Shown here: in pieces, positions 22,325-31,924 of the stretch
Numbering within the stretch: the first letter of the stretch is position 1
Layout: each line of letters begins with the position of its first letter
Assembly (NCBI GenBank): GCA_016462625.1
Contig: JAEMSV010000042.1
Span: 1-32,755, forward strand
Reading direction: 5' to 3'
DNA: 32,755 bases
Origin: Solirubrobacteraceae bacterium
Lineage (GTDB): Bacteria > Actinomycetota > Thermoleophilia > Solirubrobacterales > Solirubrobacteraceae
Position numbers and translations under genes: made by a program
Notes under the pieces: generated by a model
Told to the model about the DNA's origin: nothing
Databases searched by the model: none
The model's input: only the letters and a program-made list of their open reading frames with translations

Positions 22325-24124
22325 CTACAGCAGGGCACTTAGTGCAGATGCACGGCCGGTGGAACGCCGAACCGCGGCGCGGACTGCGTCTTCATCGCCC
22401 ACGAGCACGACCCGCTCCCGCGCCCGCGTCACCGCCGTGTACAGCAGTTCCCGCGTCAACATCGCCGACCCCGCATCGGGCAGCACCACCGCCACCGTCC
22501 CGAACTGCGATCCCTGCGACTTGTGGATCGTCATGGCGTAGACCGTGTCGACCGCGCCCAGGCGGGTCGGGCTGAACGTCACCGGCTCGCCGCTGCGCTC
22601 GAACGCCGCCTCGACCCGGTCGTCGCCGACCGCGATCACCACGCCGGTGTCGCCATTGAACAGCTTCAGCCCGTAGTCGTTCTCGGTCACGAGCAGCGGG
22701 CGGCCGACGTACCACTCGGCGCCTGGGTCGAATCCCGGCACGCCCTCGGCGAGCCAGTGCTCCAGTGTCCGCATCCAGGTCGTCGCGCCGTGCGGGCCGC
22801 GGCGGTGCGCGCACAGCAGGCGGAAGCCCTCCAGCGCCCGCAGCGCGTCCGCAGCCTCGCCTGCCGCCGCGGACGACACGACGCCGCGAGCCGACGCGAC
22901 GGCGACCTCACGGACCTCCTCCAGCTCGTCGGCAGAAGCAACAGCCGCGTCGATGTCGAGCCACACAACGTCGTCCATGCCGGCCAGAAGCAGGTCGATG
23001 ACCTCGTCGTCGTCGCCCTGGCTGATCGCCGATGCGAGCTGCGCGATCCCGCCGCCGTGGCGGTACACCCGCTCCAGCGTCACCACGCCCTGGGCCAACG
23101 CCGACGACGCCACGATGTCGCCCAGCACCGCGCCGGCCTCGACCGACGTCAGCTGGCCTGGGTCGCCGACCAGCACGAGCCGCGAGCCCGGGCGGATCGC
23201 CGACACCAGCGACTCCATCATCGACAGGGACACCATCGAGGTCTCGTCGACGATCACCACGTCGTGGGGGAGGCGGTTCTCGCGGCCGTGGCGGAAGCGC
23301 GAGCGCGAGTCCGGGCGCCAGCCGAGCAGGCGGTGAAGGGTCGACGAGGACAGGCCGAGCAGCCGCTCGCGCGTTTCCGCGGAAACGTCCAGCGATGCCG
23401 CTTCGGCGTGGACCGCCTCCTCCATCCGCGCCGCGGCCTTGCCTGTCGGTGCCGCCAAAGCGATCAGCGATGCGCCCTGCTCGAGCAGGAGCGCAGCGAC
23501 CCGCGCGACCGTCGTCGTCTTGCCGGTGCCCGGGCCGCCGGCGATCACTGAGAGTCGCTGCCGCACCGCGACCTCGCCGGCTCGCCGCTGGACGTCGTCG
23601 GTGAAGAGCCGGCCGAGGCCCGCGCCCAGCACGCCGTCGTCGACCACCGGAGCGCCCGAGGCCAGTCGCCGGAGATCAGACGCCAGCGCACGCTCCTGGC
23701 GCCAGTACCGGTCGAGGTACAGCGCCGAGCCGGCCAGACGCAGCGGGAACGCCCCGTTGTCCGTGTCCTCGCCGACCGCCACCAGCGGGCACGCCGCCAC
23801 CGCTGCGATCCACGGCTCGGCCTCCGGCCACGGCAGTGCGGCCACGTCCACGCCCGACTCCGGCTCGACGGTCACCGTCGCGACCACCGACGACAGATCC
23901 GCGAACACGTGCCCGAACCGCGGCGCGCGTACCGCGAGGGCGATCGCCAGCAACACTTCGTCAGATACGGAAGCACCCGCCAGCGCACCCAGCCGCCGCG
24001 CCGCATGGACGTCAGAGGACCCGAGCACGTCGGCCGCGTTGAACGTCGCCAGCAGCCCGGAACCCGCGTCCGCGACCCGCCGCCAGTCGAACGGGTCGAT
24101 CACCACCTCGTCCACGGAGCTCAC
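22325..24124 (-). CDS. recD: Exodeoxyribonuclease V subunit alpha (RecD)
   Basis: This is a 599-aa SF1B helicase, the fast 5'-3' motor of RecBCD. Walker A is GGPGTGKTTT with K202, and motif II DE is in VVIVDETSM. LVGDPGQLTSVEAG, the UvrD-like C-terminal TIHKSQGSQF and LLYTAVTRARE (motif VI) are complete. The N-terminal ~170 residues are the RecB-contacting domain. Length is typical of RecD. GTG 24124 overlaps the recB stop as GTGA, so it is the third gene of a coupled recC-recB-recD operon. It is convergent with the restriction island at 22282; the intact C-terminus shows that the insertion did not damage it. Confidence 0.93.
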   Translation of the reverse strand: MSSVDEVVIDPFDWRRVADAGSGLLATFNAADVLGSSDVHAARRLGALAGASVSDEVLLAIALAVRAPRFGHVFADLSSVVATVTVEPESGVDVAALPWPEAEPWIAAVAACPLVAVGEDTDNGAFPLRLAGSALYLDRYWRQERALASDLRRLASGAPVVDDGVLGAGLGRLFTDDVQRRAGEVAVRQRLSVIAGGPGTGKTTTVARVAALLLEQGASLIALAAPTGKAAARMEEAVHAEAASLDVSAETRERLLGLSSSTLHRLLGWRPDSRSRFRHGRENRLPHDVVIVDETSMVSLSMMESLVSAIRPGSRLVLVGDPGQLTSVEAGAVLGDIVASSALAQGVVTLERVYRHGGGIAQLASAISQGDDDEVIDLLLAGMDDVVWLDIDAAVASADELEEVREVAVASARGVVSSAAAGEAADALRALEGFRLLCAHRRGPHGATTWMRTLEHWLAEGVPGFDPGAEWYVGRPLLVTENDYGLKLFNGDTGVVIAVGDDRVEAAFERSGEPVTFSPTRLGAVDTVYAMTIHKSQGSQFGTVAVVLPDAGSAMLTRELLYTAVTRARERVVLVGDEDAVRAAVRRSTGRASALSALL

Positions 24125-27100
24125 GAGCTGGCCACCCCCTCGTCGAGCAGATCGCTCAGCGCGACCACCAGCTCACCCGGCGGCTTCCACGAGAACACTC
24201 CGGCGGAAGGACCGTCCGGCCCCGCCATCCCACGCACGAAGAGATAGAAGACCCCCGCGATGTCGCGGTCCGGCGAGTACCCGGGCACGCGCCAGCGCAG
24301 GTACCGATGCAGCGCGACCGTGTAGAGCAGCCCCTGCAGCGCGTAGTGCGTGCGGCGCATCTCCTCGGCGAGGACGTCCGGGCGGTAGTCCCACAGCGTC
24401 AGCGGGGCGTCGAAGTCGCCGAGCCGGTTGGTCTTGTAGTCGACGATCGCGTAGCGGCCACCCACCCGGAAGGTCAGGTCGATCGAGCCCGTCAGGTACC
24501 CGCGCAGCACGGGGCGCAGCAGCGGGTCCTCGAGTCGATCGGCGTACGCGTGCAGCGGATCATCCACAGGCAGAGAAGACCGCAGCAGCGCCCCGATCGT
24601 CCTTGGCGACGCCGCCCCCGCCAGCGGCAGCTCGAAGCCGAGCTCGTCGAGGCGGTCCCTCGTGCCCACGTCGCGCAGTGCGATTCCGTCGAGCAGCGGT
24701 GTCTCCACGACTCGTGCCAGGGCGGACGCCAGCACGTCGGGATCGCCGATCTCCACCCGCCGCCACGCCTGCGCTTCACGCACCGCCACACCCATTGCGC
24801 CCACGAGATCGTCCGCCGCGAAGTCGACCGCCTCGAACACGTCGTGCACGAGCGTGCCGACCCGCACGCCGCCCGGGAGATCCGCGAGTGGCGACGGGAT
24901 CTCCCGCAGCGCCTCGTCAGCGCCGGTCGCCACCGTCACCACCGTGGTCCGCTCATCGGAGACCTCGTCGACCTCTGGCTCCGAGCCGAACGACTCATGC
25001 GCCGGCGCGGTGATGTCGCTGTACGACGTGCGGCGCCAGGTCCGGTCGATCCCGCGGTCGAATCGCGCTGCCGCCAACTCGCGATCGGGCTCGGCCGGCG
25101 GCGCCCACGCCACAGCGCGTCCCCGCTCCGGCGCCGACTCCACACTGATGCACCCATCCCCGCCCAACGCCGCGAACTGCGCCCGCGCCTCGTCATCAGA
25201 CGGAACCTCGCGCGGCCCCTCCGCCGGGATCGTCCCGTCCTCGGCCCGAGCGAACACCAGCCGCGACAGGGGCGAGCTGCGCGAATCCCACGAGCCCGCC
25301 CACCAGATCACGGCCTGGTGGCGCGCGCGGGTCAGCGCGACGTAGGCCAGGCGCAGATCCTCGCCGCGTTCCTCGGCCCGCTCGATCGCCTGGTGCTCGC
25401 GGTACTCCGCGCCCGACAGCCCCACGTCGAGCGTCCGCGCACCCGCCTCGTCGTGGAAGAACACCGGCAGCGCCTCGTCGGGGATCCACGACGGGTCCCA
25501 CAGGAAGGGGCAGTAGACGATCGGATACTCCAGCCCCTTCGAGCGATGGATCGTCAGCACCTGGACCGCGTCGTCGTCGGACTCCAGCCGGCGCGCGCGC
25601 TCCTCGTCGCCCTCCTTCTTGGCCTCGAGGATCCGGCGGCGCAGCCACTGGGTCAGGGCCGCGGCGCCCAGGCCGTCGTCCATCGCCTCGGCGTGCAGCA
25701 GCTGGCCGATGTGGCGCAGGTCGGTCAGCACCCGCTCGCCCTGCTCGAGCGACAGAACCCGGCGCGGCAGGCCCGACTCGACCGTCACCGCCTGCAGCAG
25801 CGCCGCCACCCCGTCGTCCCGCAGCACCTGCGCCCACGTGTGCAGCCGGTCGTGGACCGACTCCCAGGCCGGATCGTCGGCGCTCGCCACCTCGCTCGCC
25901 GACCAGCCGATGAACGGCGTCAGCGCGGCGGCGTGGACCCGGCCGACCGAGGACGGACGCTCCAGCGCCTCCAACAACGCCAGCCAGTCGCGCGCCGAGT
26001 CGGTGCCGAACACGCTGCCCGCGCCCGCGATGACCGCCGGCACGCCGACCCGCCCGAGCTCGCCCTGGATGAGCGCCGCGTCCTGGTTTCGGCGCACCAA
26101 CACCGCGATGTCGCCGGGCTTGACGATGCGCCCCTCCGCGCCCGGCGTGCCGCGGGTGATCGTCGCCTCGGCCTGCAGGAGCGCGGCGATGTCTCGGGCC
26201 GCGTCGATCGCGATCGCCTCGCGCGCGGGCTGCGCGGACGCGTACCCGCTCGGCGTGGTGCGGACGGTGCGCCGGTCGAGCACCCGGATCCGCAACGGCG
26301 CGTCGACTGGCGGGCCGTGCAGCCGGGTCTCGCGGTGCTCGGGGGTCGCGGCGGTCGCCCGGTACTCGATCTCGTCGTGGCCGAGCTTCGCGTTGCCGAA
26401 CAGCAGGTCGTAGGCCGTGAGCAGGCGCTGGTCCGAGCGCCAGTTCATCCCGAGCGTGCCGCGCACGCCGCTGCGTGCGGCGTCGAGATAGGCGTAGACG
26501 TCGGCGCCGCGGAACGCGTAGATCGCCTGCTTCGGGTCGCCGATGAGGATGAGCGTCCCGTCGGGGTGGTCGAACGCGCGGCGCATGATCTGCCATTGGA
26601 CCGGGTCGGTGTCCTGGAACTCGTCGACGAGCACGACGCGGTAGCGGTTGCGCAGCCGTGCGGCGACCTGCTCGCCGCCGGGACCATCAAGGGCGCCAGC
26701 CAGCCGCGTGAGGACGTCGTCGAACGTCATCAGCGAGCCGACCCGCTTGCGGCGCTCCATCTCCGCCCGTGCGGCCTTCGCCAGCCGCACCCGCATAGCC
26801 GCGTCGGACTGGCCCGACGTGTCCTCGGGGACGAGCAGCGCGGTCGGGTGCTCGATCGCCGCCCTGGCGACCGCCATCGCCTCGGCCCGGGCGAAGCGCG
26901 GGCGCTCGGCGATGAACCGGCGGACGAATAGGTCGTTGACGACGTCGTCCATCAGGTCGGAGACGTCCTCGACGAACGCGCAGTCGCGCTCGACGTTCCC
27001 CGTGAAGCCGAGGCTGCCGAGCGCCTCCATGCAGAAGCCGTGGGTGGTGGTGATCGTCGCGCTGTCGAACGTCGCGACCGCGTGGGCGAGCCGGTGGCGC

Positions 27101-27402
27101 CGCAGCTCGGCGTCCTGCTCGGAGAGGAACGCGACGAGGTCGTCATTGGGCGGGAGCCGCCCGCTGCGCAGGAACTCGGTCAGCCCGCGCTCGGCGGTCG
27201 CGAACCGCTCTCGGACGCGCTCGCGCAGCTCGCCCGTCGCCAAGCGCGTGAAGGTCACGACGAGCAGCTGGTCGAGCGGCAGCCCGTCGGCGACGTGGCG
27301 GGTCGCGAGGCCGGCGATCGTGTACGTCTTGCCGGTGCCCGCGCTGGCCTCGAGCACGGTCACGCCCTTGGCCAGCGGTGCGCGGAGATCGAACGAATCC
27401 AT
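24121..27402 (-). CDS. recB: Exodeoxyribonuclease V subunit beta (RecB)
   Basis: This is a 1093-aa helicase-nuclease, the 3'-5' motor and sole nuclease of RecBCD, which processes double-strand ends and loads RecA after Chi. Helicase motifs include EASAGTGKTYT with K25, VLVDEFQDTDPVQW (motif II), LIGDPKQAIYAFRGAD, MNWRS, TIHRSKGLEYPIV and YVALTRARHQ. The C-terminal nuclease domain keeps D975 (GSIDLTF), D988 and K990 (VDYKTN). The ATG overlaps the recC stop (TGATG); GTG one codon earlier is an alternative. The stop overlaps the recD start. The complete nuclease motif indicates a normal, active enzyme. Confidence 0.94.
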   Translation of the reverse strand: MDSFDLRAPLAKGVTVLEASAGTGKTYTIAGLATRHVADGLPLDQLLVVTFTRLATGELRERVRERFATAERGLTEFLRSGRLPPNDDLVAFLSEQDAELRRHRLAHAVATFDSATITTTHGFCMEALGSLGFTGNVERDCAFVEDVSDLMDDVVNDLFVRRFIAERPRFARAEAMAVARAAIEHPTALLVPEDTSGQSDAAMRVRLAKAARAEMERRKRVGSLMTFDDVLTRLAGALDGPGGEQVAARLRNRYRVVLVDEFQDTDPVQWQIMRRAFDHPDGTLILIGDPKQAIYAFRGADVYAYLDAARSGVRGTLGMNWRSDQRLLTAYDLLFGNAKLGHDEIEYRATAATPEHRETRLHGPPVDAPLRIRVLDRRTVRTTPSGYASAQPAREAIAIDAARDIAALLQAEATITRGTPGAEGRIVKPGDIAVLVRRNQDAALIQGELGRVGVPAVIAGAGSVFGTDSARDWLALLEALERPSSVGRVHAAALTPFIGWSASEVASADDPAWESVHDRLHTWAQVLRDDGVAALLQAVTVESGLPRRVLSLEQGERVLTDLRHIGQLLHAEAMDDGLGAAALTQWLRRRILEAKKEGDEERARRLESDDDAVQVLTIHRSKGLEYPIVYCPFLWDPSWIPDEALPVFFHDEAGARTLDVGLSGAEYREHQAIERAEERGEDLRLAYVALTRARHQAVIWWAGSWDSRSSPLSRLVFARAEDGTIPAEGPREVPSDDEARAQFAALGGDGCISVESAPERGRAVAWAPPAEPDRELAAARFDRGIDRTWRRTSYSDITAPAHESFGSEPEVDEVSDERTTVVTVATGADEALREIPSPLADLPGGVRVGTLVHDVFEAVDFAADDLVGAMGVAVREAQAWRRVEIGDPDVLASALARVVETPLLDGIALRDVGTRDRLDELGFELPLAGAASPRTIGALLRSSLPVDDPLHAYADRLEDPLLRPVLRGYLTGSIDLTFRVGGRYAIVDYKTNRLGDFDAPLTLWDYRPDVLAEEMRRTHYALQGLLYTVALHRYLRWRVPGYSPDRDIAGVFYLFVRGMAGPDGPSAGVFSWKPPGELVVALSDLLDEGVASS

Positions 27403-30400
27403 CACAGCTCCCGCAGCTGTTCGCAGGCCAGCAGGGGGAGCCAAACCCGCAGCGCGAGGCGGCCGAACCGTGACGGCGCGCGCTCGTCCCAGCCCTCGCC
27501 GGACTCCTCCGGGCGCGCCGGCGCGGTCGTCAGGTCGGGCAGCGCGACGACGCCGCCCCACACGCGCTGGTGCTCGAGGTCGGCGTTCTCGCCGGGGAAC
27601 TTGTAGGAGCCGGCCCACGCGTCTTCCGTCTTCTTGGCCGCGGTCTTCGGTACTCGGTCGTGGATTGCCTTCGCATAGGCCGCCGACGTCTTGGGGGACA
27701 GCGGCAGCGGCTCGGTCAGCCCGGCATCCATGACCGCGACGAGGCGCGCCAGCTCGGTGAGCGGATCGGCGGGCGTGGTCGCCACGGCCATCATCGTCTT
27801 GCCGCGGAATCCGCGCCCGAGGGTGGCGGCGGTGAACGTCCGCTCGGGATACGCGGCCGAGAGCGCGAGCAGCCGCGCCCACGCGGCGATCCGGTGCTTG
27901 GCGGCGACCGTCGAGTACGTGATCGCCTCCAGTCGGTCGCCCGCGACGCCGTTGACGGTCCCGGAGAGCGTCCGCCCGTCGGGGAGCGTGACGCGCACGT
28001 CGACCGCCCCGCGCTCCGAGCGCGCGCTGAGGTTCGCGTTCGCCGCATCGACGATCCGCTGCGCCGTCCCGCGCACCTCGTCGATCGCCTTCTGCGCGAT
28101 CTCGCCCGGCGGCAGCCCGCCGCGCGCCCGCTCGGCCGCGATCGCCTCGTCCATCGAGCAGCCGCCGAGCACGGCGCCGATGAGCCGGTCGCCGACCTTC
28201 CACTTCTGCAGGCCGTCGAGCTCGACGGGGAGGTCGTCGTCGAGGTCCTCTTCGATCTCCGCGTAGCGGACCTCCAGCCGGCGGCGCAGGAGCTCCTTGG
28301 CCGGATGCTGGAGGAACCGCACGAGGTCGTCGAGCGCGACCACCTCGCTCTCGATCGGCGGGAGCGGCTCGGGCAGGAACGGCGGCGCGGGGACGCGCTC
28401 GCCCCGCAGCGCGCGGGCGCCCTCCAGGGCGATGCCGTCGAAGCTCGCGGGCGCGTCGGCGCGGAAGTTATCCGGGTCGAACGGCTGCAGGGGATGGCGG
28501 CGGACGATGTCGGTGCCGATGACGTCGAGCAGCTCGCCAACGGGGACGGCCGGCGGGAGCTCGGCGTTCGTCCGCTCGTCGTTGCCCGTGTAGGTGATGA
28601 TCAGGCGGTCCTCGGCGGCCATGAGCGCGTCGAGGAGCAGCTGGCGGTCCTCGGTGTGGCCGTCGTGATCGCCCAGGAAAGGCGTCGCGAGGACGAGATC
28701 GTCGCCGTCTCTCGGGGCCGCGCGGGGGAAGGCGCCGTCGTCGAGACCGAGCAGCGCGATGACGCGGTGGGGGACCGACCGCATCGGATGCAGCGTGCAG
28801 AACGTCAGGTGGCCGGTGCGGAAGTTCGCGCTGGTCGGGCGGCCCTGGAGGCGCTCGGTCAGCAGGCCGCGGACCTCGCCGAGCGAGAGCGGCTGGTCGT
28901 TGGAGCCTTCGACCGCGCGCGACAGGATGCGGCCGAGCTCCGCGCGCTGCCAGGCGTCGCGCTCGCTCGCGTCGCAGAGGAGGTCGGCGGCGAGCTCGAT
29001 CTCGGTCGCCCATGCCTGCAGTGACCGCCGCTGCGCGAACCGCGCGACGATGCCGCGGACCCGCTCGACGAGCTCGGCGAGTTTGCCGACGAGCTCAATG
29101 TCCCCACTGCCGACGTCGTCGACCGGCAGCACGTCGCCGACGAGGTGCGAGGGGTCGTCGGTCATCGCGATCCCGAGGAGCAGGCGGTCGACCCCGGCGG
29201 TCCACGTGTTCGCCGTGACCTTCCCGAGCTTGAAGACCTGGCGGTGCTCGGCGTCGAGCCCCCAGCGGATCTCGGCGTCCTGGACCCAGCCCTCCAGCCG
29301 GGAGAGCGCGTTGTCGTCGAGGGCGAAGCGGCGGCGGACCGGCGGGCGGTCGGCGAGGTCGAGCAGGTCGCTCGCGGTCATCCGGCCGTCGGCGAGCTCG
29401 AGCAGGCGGGCGATGGTGCCGAGGATCGGGTTGGTCTGGCGGAGACTGCGGTCGGCGAGGCGGACGTGGAGGTCGGGCGGGAGCCCGGGCGCGGGGGTGG
29501 CGCCCGGACCGGTGGCGCCGAACGTCGCGCGGATGAGCGGCGCGAACGTCTCGATGTCGGGGCACATGACGACGACGTCCCGCGGCTCGAGGGTGTCGTC
29601 CTCGGCCAGCGCGTGGAGGATCGTGTCCCGGAGGACCTCGACCTGGCGGCCGCGGCCGTGGCAGGCATGGATCTCGATGGACGAGTCCACCGGCGCCGGT
29701 TCCTCCGCGTGGTGGTCGGCGAGGACGTCGGCCTGGAGGCGGGCGAGCAGCGAACCGTCCTGAAGTTCGGGTCGTGGGGCGACCGTTACCTCAGGCGCAT
29801 CGCCGAGCACGAGCTGGAGCTCCCGCACGTCCCGCCCCCACGAGGCGAGGAGGCGGTTGCGCGGGACGTCGTCCGTCGTGTCGTCCACCCGCAGGCGCGA
29901 CGGAGGCGGACTCGCCGCGGCCACCCGGTCCCACAACGCCGGCGACGGATGCAGCACGAGCAGGTGCACGTCGCGCGCCACCGCGAGTGCCTCGAACAGC
30001 TCGAGATGGGCGTGCGGCAGGCGCGTGAGGTTGAACGCCGCGACGCGCTCCGGCAGGTCGACGATGCCCGGCTCCTCGCGCACGCGCGCGAGCGCGTCCG
30101 GGAAACGCTCCGGCGGGCTGGGCTCTCCGATCCGCTCACGCAGCGCCCGCCACAGTCCGGCCTGCCAGGCGAAATCGCCGCCCAGTGGCGTCCCGGTCGC
30201 GTCGACGTCCTCGCCATCGGCCCAGCGCCGGACCATCTCCGGCCGGTGCAACGCGTAGCGCTCGAACAGCGCGGCGATGTGGCGGACGGCCGCGAGCCGG
30301 GGCCGCGGCGCCGCGGCGTCCTCGTTCTCGGGCGCGACCTCGCGCAGGTGATCGGCGAGGAGGGCCAGCCAGGGCTCCTCGAGCCGCTCGTCGACCACGG

Positions 30401-30725
30401 CCAGCAGGGGCCAGAGGATCCGGCCACCACGCCACGGATCGTCGGCTGGGTCGATCCCGCGCGCGGCGGAGATTGCGTCGTCGACGATCTCCCGCGGCGA
30501 GGGAAACCGGACGTTCGCGACGATCCCGTCCGCGCGGCCGTCACGGGCTCCGAGGCGGAGCGACAGGGTCTGGGTCAGCCACCGCTCGACCCCGCGCGTC
30601 GGCACCGCCACCACCTCTGGCGTGAACGGGTCCGGCGGGGCATCGGCGAAGACCTCGCCGAGGACGGTGGCGAGCTGGTCGGCCCGATGGGAGCGGTGGA
30701 CGCGAAGCACGGCGGGCCTCAGCAT
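27402..30725 (-). CDS. recC: Exodeoxyribonuclease V subunit gamma (RecC)
   Basis: This is a 1107-aa protein with the RecC layout: a helicase-like N-terminal part lacking catalytic Walker motifs (opening HRSHRADQLATVLGEVF, then VVAVPTRGVERWLTQTLSLRLG), a middle region with GRGRQVEVLRDTILHAL and DVVVMCPDIETFAPLI, the block LTFCTLHPMRSVPHRVIALLGLDDGAFPR, and an inactive nuclease-like C-terminal domain. RecC scans for Chi and splits the duplex for the two motors. It is the first gene of the operon. GTG 30728 and ATG 30725 are adjacent and cannot be separated by ribosome-site evidence. It is divergent from the formamidase-family gene. Confidence 0.92.
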   Translation of the reverse strand: MLRPAVLRVHRSHRADQLATVLGEVFADAPPDPFTPEVVAVPTRGVERWLTQTLSLRLGARDGRADGIVANVRFPSPREIVDDAISAARGIDPADDPWRGGRILWPLLAVVDERLEEPWLALLADHLREVAPENEDAAAPRPRLAAVRHIAALFERYALHRPEMVRRWADGEDVDATGTPLGGDFAWQAGLWRALRERIGEPSPPERFPDALARVREEPGIVDLPERVAAFNLTRLPHAHLELFEALAVARDVHLLVLHPSPALWDRVAAASPPPSRLRVDDTTDDVPRNRLLASWGRDVRELQLVLGDAPEVTVAPRPELQDGSLLARLQADVLADHHAEEPAPVDSSIEIHACHGRGRQVEVLRDTILHALAEDDTLEPRDVVVMCPDIETFAPLIRATFGATGPGATPAPGLPPDLHVRLADRSLRQTNPILGTIARLLELADGRMTASDLLDLADRPPVRRRFALDDNALSRLEGWVQDAEIRWGLDAEHRQVFKLGKVTANTWTAGVDRLLLGIAMTDDPSHLVGDVLPVDDVGSGDIELVGKLAELVERVRGIVARFAQRRSLQAWATEIELAADLLCDASERDAWQRAELGRILSRAVEGSNDQPLSLGEVRGLLTERLQGRPTSANFRTGHLTFCTLHPMRSVPHRVIALLGLDDGAFPRAAPRDGDDLVLATPFLGDHDGHTEDRQLLLDALMAAEDRLIITYTGNDERTNAELPPAVPVGELLDVIGTDIVRRHPLQPFDPDNFRADAPASFDGIALEGARALRGERVPAPPFLPEPLPPIESEVVALDDLVRFLQHPAKELLRRRLEVRYAEIEEDLDDDLPVELDGLQKWKVGDRLIGAVLGGCSMDEAIAAERARGGLPPGEIAQKAIDEVRGTAQRIVDAANANLSARSERGAVDVRVTLPDGRTLSGTVNGVAGDRLEAITYSTVAAKHRIAAWARLLALSAAYPERTFTAATLGRGFRGKTMMAVATTPADPLTELARLVAVMDAGLTEPLPLSPKTSAAYAKAIHDRVPKTAAKKTEDAWAGSYKFPGENADLEHQRVWGGVVALPDLTTAPARPEESGEGWDERAPSRFGRLALRVWLPLLACEQLREL

Positions 30726-30791
30726 CACGCATCACGCGGCGCCTCGACCGGCTGCACATCGCGAGCGTCCCGAACCTGGACCAAGCACAGG

Positions 30792-30827
30792 TTGGATCCA
30801 ATCCGCGTCGCTGGCACAGTCGCACCA
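30792..30827 (+). promoter_or_regulatory. Candidate leaderless promoter of formamidase-family gene
   Basis: TTGGAT (30792-30797) and CACAGT (30815-30820) are separated by 17 bases, like -35 and -10 boxes, and exactly seven bases separate the second box from ATG 30828. There is no Shine-Dalgarno sequence, so a leaderless transcript is predicted. Confidence 0.45.
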
Positions 30828-31889
30828 ATGTCTCCCGCGCGCACCCCACTGGTGGACGATCCCACCGCCGGCCACAACCGCTTCCACCCCGGCATCCCGC
30901 CGCAGCGGGAGATCGCCCCCGGCGACACGCTCACCGTCGTCGTGCTCGACGGCTGCGACCACCAGATCGGCCCCACCACCACGGCCGATCAGCTGAAGGA
31001 CGTCGTCCAGCCGCGCAGCCACCCGATGGCCGGCCCGTTCGCGATCGCGGGCGCCGAGCCGGGGGACGTCCTCGAGGTCGAGGTGCTCGACTTCCAGCCC
31101 GACAGCTACGGCTGGACGTTCCTCCTCCCCGGCTACGGCCATCTGCGCGACCACGACTTCGCGCCGTTCCTCGTCCACTGGGAGCTGAGCGACGGCGTCG
31201 CGCGCTCCGCGCAACTGCCCGGCATCACGATCCCCGGACGGCCGTTCCTCGGGATCATGGGCGTCGGCCTCGGCCACACGGAGTTCGACGCGTACAAAGC
31301 GCGCGAGGCCAAGCTCCCTCAGGCGCCCCAGCCGACGCCAGAAGCCGTCGTCCCGGCGACAGCCGCGGACGGACTGAGAACCGTCGGCCCCCGAGAGAAC
31401 GGCGGCAACCTCGACGTCAAGCAGCTGACCGCCGGCAGCCGCTTCCGCGTGACGGTTCAGGTGCCGGGCGCGAACCTCTCACTCGGCGACATGCACTTCG
31501 CCCAGGGTGACGGCGAGACCATGGTCACCGCCATCGAGACGTCGGGGACCGTGAGTGTTCGCGTCACCCTCGACAAGGACCCGAAGTACCGCCCGACCAC
31601 CCCAGCGTTCTGGCATCCCCACACCGTCGAGGACGACAGCAAGGGCTTCTTCGTCACGACCGGGATCCCGGTGACCGACGACGGCGAGAACCGCTTCCAC
31701 GACGTCGGCCTCGCCGCGCGCAACGCCGTGCTCGAGATGACGCGATACCTCGGCGCCGAGCACGGGCTCACCGAGCAGCAGGCGCTGATCCTCGTCAGCG
31801 TCGCCGTCGACCTGCGGATCGGCTCGATCGTCAACGACCCGAACACGGTCGTGACCGCGAACCTGCCGCTGTCGGTGTTCGACGAGTAG
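30828..31889 (+). CDS. Acetamidase/formamidase family protein
   Basis: This 353-aa protein of the FmdA/AmdA family hydrolyses short amides such as formamide or acetamide to the acid plus ammonia. Family features include the N-terminal HPGIPPQREIAPGDTLTVV strand pair, the block MAGPFAIAGAEPGDVLEVEV, GRPFLGIMGVG, GGNLDVKQLTAGSR, LSLGDMHFAQGDGE and a C-terminal DLRIGSIVNDPNTVVTANLP. Length is typical. No nickel/urease-type or urea/amide transport genes are adjacent. The exact substrate is uncertain, since the family also contains members acting on other amides. It is followed after 35 bases by the glycosidase-family gene, with which it may be co-transcribed. Confidence 0.9.
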   Translation: MSPARTPLVDDPTAGHNRFHPGIPPQREIAPGDTLTVVVLDGCDHQIGPTTTADQLKDVVQPRSHPMAGPFAIAGAEPGDVLEVEVLDFQPDSYGWTFLLPGYGHLRDHDFAPFLVHWELSDGVARSAQLPGITIPGRPFLGIMGVGLGHTEFDAYKAREAKLPQAPQPTPEAVVPATAADGLRTVGPRENGGNLDVKQLTAGSRFRVTVQVPGANLSLGDMHFAQGDGETMVTAIETSGTVSVRVTLDKDPKYRPTTPAFWHPHTVEDDSKGFFVTTGIPVTDDGENRFHDVGLAARNAVLEMTRYLGAEHGLTEQQALILVSVAVDLRIGSIVNDPNTVVTANLPLSVFDE

Positions 31890-31924
31890 GGGCCGACCCA
31901 CCCACCTGTCACCGTTCCCGCGCG

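Noticed and set aside
24307..26931. A plus-strand open frame of 874 codons opposite recB
   Set aside because: It is antisense to a fully conserved RecB and has low-complexity Arg/Gln/His/Val composition and no motif.
27403..28203. An upstream extension of the recB frame into recC
   Set aside because: RecB homology begins at MDSFDLR (27402). The extension is an Arg-rich shadow of recC in another frame.
29145..30827. An N-terminal extension of the formamidase-family frame
   Set aside because: Family similarity starts at 30828 and the upstream part is antisense to recC.
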